A stretch of 64,000 nucleotides of DNA, taken from positions 126,501-190,500 of the forward strand of contig JAJFZO010000609.1 in NCBI GenBank assembly GCA_021397835.1, read 5' to 3'. The stretch is from Moringa oleifera. Its lineage: Eukaryota; Streptophyta; Magnoliopsida; Brassicales; Moringaceae. Below, in pieces: positions 60,419-64,000 of the stretch (position 1 is its first letter; the number at the start of each line of letters is the position of its first letter). Below the pieces are notes generated by a model. That model had not been told where the DNA came from, searched no databases, and saw only the letters and a list, made by a program, of their open reading frames with translations. The position numbers and the translations under genes are program-made.

Positions 60419-62065
60419 CTAAATGGATTCTCCATGGCTCTGTTTGTCTTGTTGAGGCGAGTTATTAGATTTTGGTGAGGAAGCTTTTGGGGATGCTTTG
60501 CTTGATTGTTGCTTCATATTCTGTAAATTGAGGTGCGTGTAAAAGGACATGCCAGCAATAGCCAGGAATGCTCCACAGATGCTGCTCCTCCCTGGGTTTG
60601 AGCCAAAGAGATAATAGTTGCCCAGAAGCAGAACACAGGTTTTGAATTGTCCCAGAACAACGTGAGAGATGGCAGATGTGGCCCTACAATTTTCACCACA
60701 TTCTGGTTAGAGATGGCAGAAGCAGCATGGGGGAATTGCAGACATGGAAGATGTGGCCCTGTAATATTTCAAAGAAGTATTACTTACCCAAGAGCCAAAG
60801 CAGCAGACCACTGAAGCAAGAAGCCAAGAACAGCAGAGAGAAGAATCATTGAGGCATTAAGGAGGTTCCAGTTGTAGGAGAAAACACCAGGAGGATCTAA
60901 CAGCGGAATCATTATAGCTAGACAAACCACAGAGAGCGGTGTCGACTTCCACATTAATCTGTTTAAATTAACACTCTCACAGATTTAAGTAGAAAGCCAC
61001 TTTACTACAATATTAATTATCTAATCACCTGTAAAACCACCAAACTTACGCCAAGGCCGTCCAGTTGTCTCTTTGTTGCAAAGTGGACCAGAGAATTTTG
61101 CTCAGGGCGCTGGGAATTATCCATGCAAATGCTACAACTGCTCCGTACAGGTTGAATTGCAGATCGGTCACCGTAGCTATGGCAACTCCTATGGATACCA
61201 CTGTGAGTGCAACCCCCTGCAAAGGAAATGAACAGTGAGACAGCAGGACATGTTTGAATCCAGAAATTAAGAACCCTTATTCACAAGTTACCTTGGCAAA
61301 TGAAACTTTCTTTCTGAACCATATGAATTCAGCAACCACTATCGATGGTGTGACAGCAAGCTTGGCCATTTGGTAAAATCCCACACTGGAAAAAGGAAGC
61401 AGACAGCTGTGTGAAATGTAAGAAAATGTGAAACCAGGTGGTCCGAGTGTAAGAACGACCTGTTGTATTTCAAGCTGACATTAGCAAGGCCAGTACAAAG
61501 AGACATAACGAGCCCGAGGGTGAAGAGAGGAGCTGACGTTGAGGGAGGAGATCCAGGGATGAGACCCACAGAATTCAAAATGGCCATCAGTGCCCACGTT
61601 ATGACATAGTGAATGAAACTCAGACACACTGGGAACTTAAACTCAGCATTTTTAAGCACCTGAACATTCCAAAACAAGTCAATTTAGCAGCTACAAACCT
61701 CAAAATGGAAATCGCAATAGGGAAGCAGGTTTAATTATATGTATAGACGAACCCATTTGTTGATGAAAATAATAGCAATGGCAACCACAAAATTAAAAGT
61801 GAGAGCAACGGTGGGTCCACAAAGACGCTGCTGTATACTCTTTGCCTTTTCTCCTGGATGAAGTTTAGCGAACAGAGAAGCGCGCAGTTCTTCCAGGACC
61901 CTTCCTGTATCTGGTTTTGCGAGGTTGTGTTAGTTGGACTTGCACACGACAAAGATGAGAGAAGGACTACGTACCTGTCTCAGCAGCATCACTGCTTTTT
62001 CGCTTCAGTAGCTTCCTAACATCCTTGCTTACCAGAAAATTCATTATTTCACGCCCTGACAACAT
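60419..62065 (-). CDS. UGNT1: Golgi nucleotide-sugar transporter, UGNT1 type (compact paralogue), 7 exons, 379 aa
   Basis: This is a tandem paralogue of the gene at 45.1-56.0 kb, on the same strand and about 4.5 kb upstream of it. Exons: 62065-61975, 61904-61753, 61659-61460, 61385-61292, 61216-61050, 60958-60788, 60683-60419. Sizes are 91, 152, 200, 94, 167, 171 and 265, against 88, 152, 206, 94, 167, 171 and 265 in the partner; all phases are the same. All introns are 70-104 bp. Conserved blocks are kept: GPTVALTFNFVVAIAIIFIN, GLANVSLKYNSVGFYQMAK, ATVTDLQFNLYG, LMWKSTPL and the KT motif in GQFKTCVLLLGNYYLFGS. The start at 62,065 parallels the partner; an inner Met (residue 8, in MNFLVSKDVRK) is possible. 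The C-terminal tail (Ser/Lys/Gln-rich, ending HGESI) has diverged most. Substrate (UDP-GlcNAc or a related sugar) is inferred from family. Confidence 0.94.
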
Positions 62066-62138
62066 TTCTTCTAACCTCAAAACTCCCTCTAATAAAATCG
62101 AGGCTTTCTAGCTCTTGCATCTCCATTCAGTTTTTGCT

Positions 62139-62146
62139 TTATATAA
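62139..62146 (-). promoter_or_regulatory. Probable TATA box of the compact transporter gene
   Basis: TATATAAA reads on the minus strand about 75-80 bp before the start codon, implying a short leader of about 45 nt. Confidence 0.55.
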
Positions 62147-62149
62147 ACA

Positions 62150-63050
62150 AATAAAACACCAAAAACCGAGAAATACAAAAAGGAAGTAAATGCCAGACAC
62201 AGCACAAATGTGGATTGACAATGCCCATTTCATTTATTCAAATTCATAAAGTTTTGATCGTGAACGTTTCATCTATTTACATCAGTCAAAAATTCTCACC
62301 TTATCATTGCCAGAAATCGAAGGCAGTATAAAAGACAGATTGTGTAGTCTCATTTTGATTGTCTTGCTGTACAACAAGCGTTGAATTGAGACCCTTTTTC
62401 CCTGGGAAACTTTAACCAAGAGAAAATAAGAGTTCTCAATTAATTACCTGCACAAATCAATTGATTTGGTTTCCGGCTCCTCGTGTAAGTTGTGGAATCT
62501 CCCTTTTCATCATGTTCGTCTTAAAAATATTTTCTTTCATGACGGCTAATAAATGATGATGTCGATGATGGACAATGTATCCTGCATGCTTTCGATATTA
62601 TATGTGCATTAAAATCGGTATGGGATTGACATTTCCATAATAAATTATATAAAAGAGAGCTATAAGCTTTGGCTATTTAATGTTTTAACACATGAGTTTT
62701 TATGTTTAGCTCCTTTTCTATCTGTTTGTCAAAGTTTCAGTTGGTTCTCTCACCTGCTTCGGATGGCTAGAATGTGCCTTTGGAGCTATTTTTTTTTTTT
62801 TTTATATAGTGTTATTGAATTATTGTACTTGAGAAAAACAAAATCACAGATAAATAGCTTTAAAAATTGATTAACAAATTTTAGTACTACAATAACACAA
62901 CTATGCCTCGTAAAATATATAATATGTTATTGGTGAAAAACAAGACCAATAGGTCAGTGGACCAATGTAACAATCCAGTCAAGGATATTTTATTTTGAGA
63001 AAATTGACCTTTTTTGAGTTTTTTTTTTAAATATATTTTTAAAATATTTA
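62150..63050. other. Upstream flank of the compact transporter gene
   Basis: No gene seen. A poly(T) run lies at 62,791-62,803. The first few hundred bases are the likely promoter. Confidence 0.5.
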
Positions 63051-63056
63051 TTTTTA

Positions 63057-63606
63057 AAATAAAAGTTTTACGAAATTTTGATGTTCATTTGATGTTATTA
63101 ATTTTAAATTTTTATATTTAAAAAGTAATGTATCAAATCTTGATGTATCAATTTAATTTAAATTAAAATTTATCAAAAAATTTAAAAATTGAGAGCATTC
63201 AAATTGAAAATCTTATATAACAAATTTTCACTTAAAAATTTTCAAAGTATAATGAAATATTCAAGCTGACTCCATAAAAAGTTTCATAATTTCTAAATAA
63301 TTATACAATTTAAATTTTTTTGATATTATAAATTTAGAAAAAAAATACATTTTCAATGCTCAAAAATTTAAATTTTTTTTATGATAGTAGCTTGAATATT
63401 TTTTGACATCTGTGAAAAATTTTAAGTTAAAATTCATTGTATAAGATCTTCAATTTGAATATTCTTCATTTTTTAATTTTTTGATAAAGTTTAATTTAGA
63501 TTAAATTGATATATTAAGGTTTGATTTTTTACTATTTAAACATAAGAGTCTAATCGATAACATAAGCTAAATATCAAAATTTTATGAAATTTTTATCTTT
63601 ATTTTT
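63057..63606. mobile_element. Foldback MITE, about 550 bp, with arms over 200 bp
   Basis: Left arm 63,057-63,268 and reversed right arm 63,390-63,606 share a long run of phrases in the same order: TTTTACGAAATTTTGAT, TATCAATTTAATYTAAATTAA, TTCAAATTGAARATCTTATA and AATATTCAAGCT. Overall identity is about 75-80% by eye. There is no open frame. The flanks are so AT-rich that a target duplication could not be fixed. A half copy of the family lies at about 31,360-31,625. Confidence 0.75.
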
Positions 63607-64000
63607 ATTAATTTAATTTTTGTGATATTTTTAAATAAATATCACAAAAATAAAGTTATTTACAAAAATATCATTAAGTTAAAAAGAGAAGCCATTTAAC
63701 AATTTTTTCATTTTTTTTTACATACGTCAATGTTTCCAATTTTTGAATCCTCTATATTTTTTTTTTCAAAATTTTCCTTATCCATTACAATTTCTATCAA
63801 TTACTCTTCCAAATTAATATTTTACACAATCAAAGTTGGTCGGAGACAAAAAGATAAGTAAATATTACTTTAAAATTTGAATTTTATACTTTTTTAATTA
63901 ATTTTATTTAAATTAAACTTTGATGAAAATAATTAAAAAAAATTAATAACTTTTTCATTATTGAAATATCTAAAAATTTATCAAAATAAATTTTAAACTT
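63607..64000. other. AT-rich intergenic end of window
   Basis: Nothing recognised apart from short poly(T)/poly(A) runs. Confidence 0.6.

Noticed and set aside
1..64000. A hidden defence, biosynthetic or other new multi-gene system
   Set aside because: Only four host genes are supported, all from known families. The rest is transposon debris and simple repeats, with no conserved unexplained coding cluster.

Overview
This is nuclear DNA from a flowering plant, most likely a eudicot. The genes are split by GT-AG introns, the intergenic DNA is AT-rich, and decayed plant retrotransposons are abundant. No prokaryotic features (operons, CRISPR, plasmid or phage genes) and no RNA genes were seen. 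I could not name the species.

Four protein-coding genes can be rebuilt with complete exon chains. (1) A trichome-birefringence-like (TBL) Golgi cell-wall O-acetyltransferase lies on the minus strand at 151-6414 (5 exons, 499 aa). (2) A PIN2-type auxin efflux carrier lies on the plus strand at 32785-35449 (6 exons, 644 aa). (3, 4) Two tandem paralogues of a Golgi nucleotide-sugar transporter of the UGNT1 type lie on the minus strand at 45117-55960 (7 exons, 380 aa) and 60419-62065 (7 exons, 379 aa). Their exon sizes and phases match almost exactly, but one gene is more than six times longer because three introns have expanded. One of these introns holds a LINE insertion and another a probable solo LTR.

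Between the genes: 6.6-7.2 kb is an AT-rich block. About 8.2-27.3 kb is a graveyard of Ty3/gypsy elements, with Ogre/Tat-like gag, protease, RT, RNase H and integrase traces, all full of stops, plus minisatellites and LTR-like pieces. 28.3-28.8 kb is a 238-bp tandem duplication. 29,933-31,309 is a small non-autonomous LTR element with a 5-bp target duplication. 36,406-37,381 is a Mutator-type inverted-repeat element with a 9-bp target duplication. 37.9-43.3 kb is a second decayed gypsy element with its own 49-bp minisatellite, followed by antisense coding-like traces. A foldback MITE lies at 63.06-63.61 kb, and a half-copy of the same family lies at about 31.4 kb.

The genes do not form a pathway cluster. 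TBL (wall polysaccharide acetylation) and the two transporters (Golgi nucleotide-sugar supply) both act in Golgi glycan chemistry, while PIN2 acts in polar auxin transport at the plasma membrane. I found no convincing new molecular system. The most checkable novelties are the transposon structures with intact target duplications and the asymmetric transporter pair.
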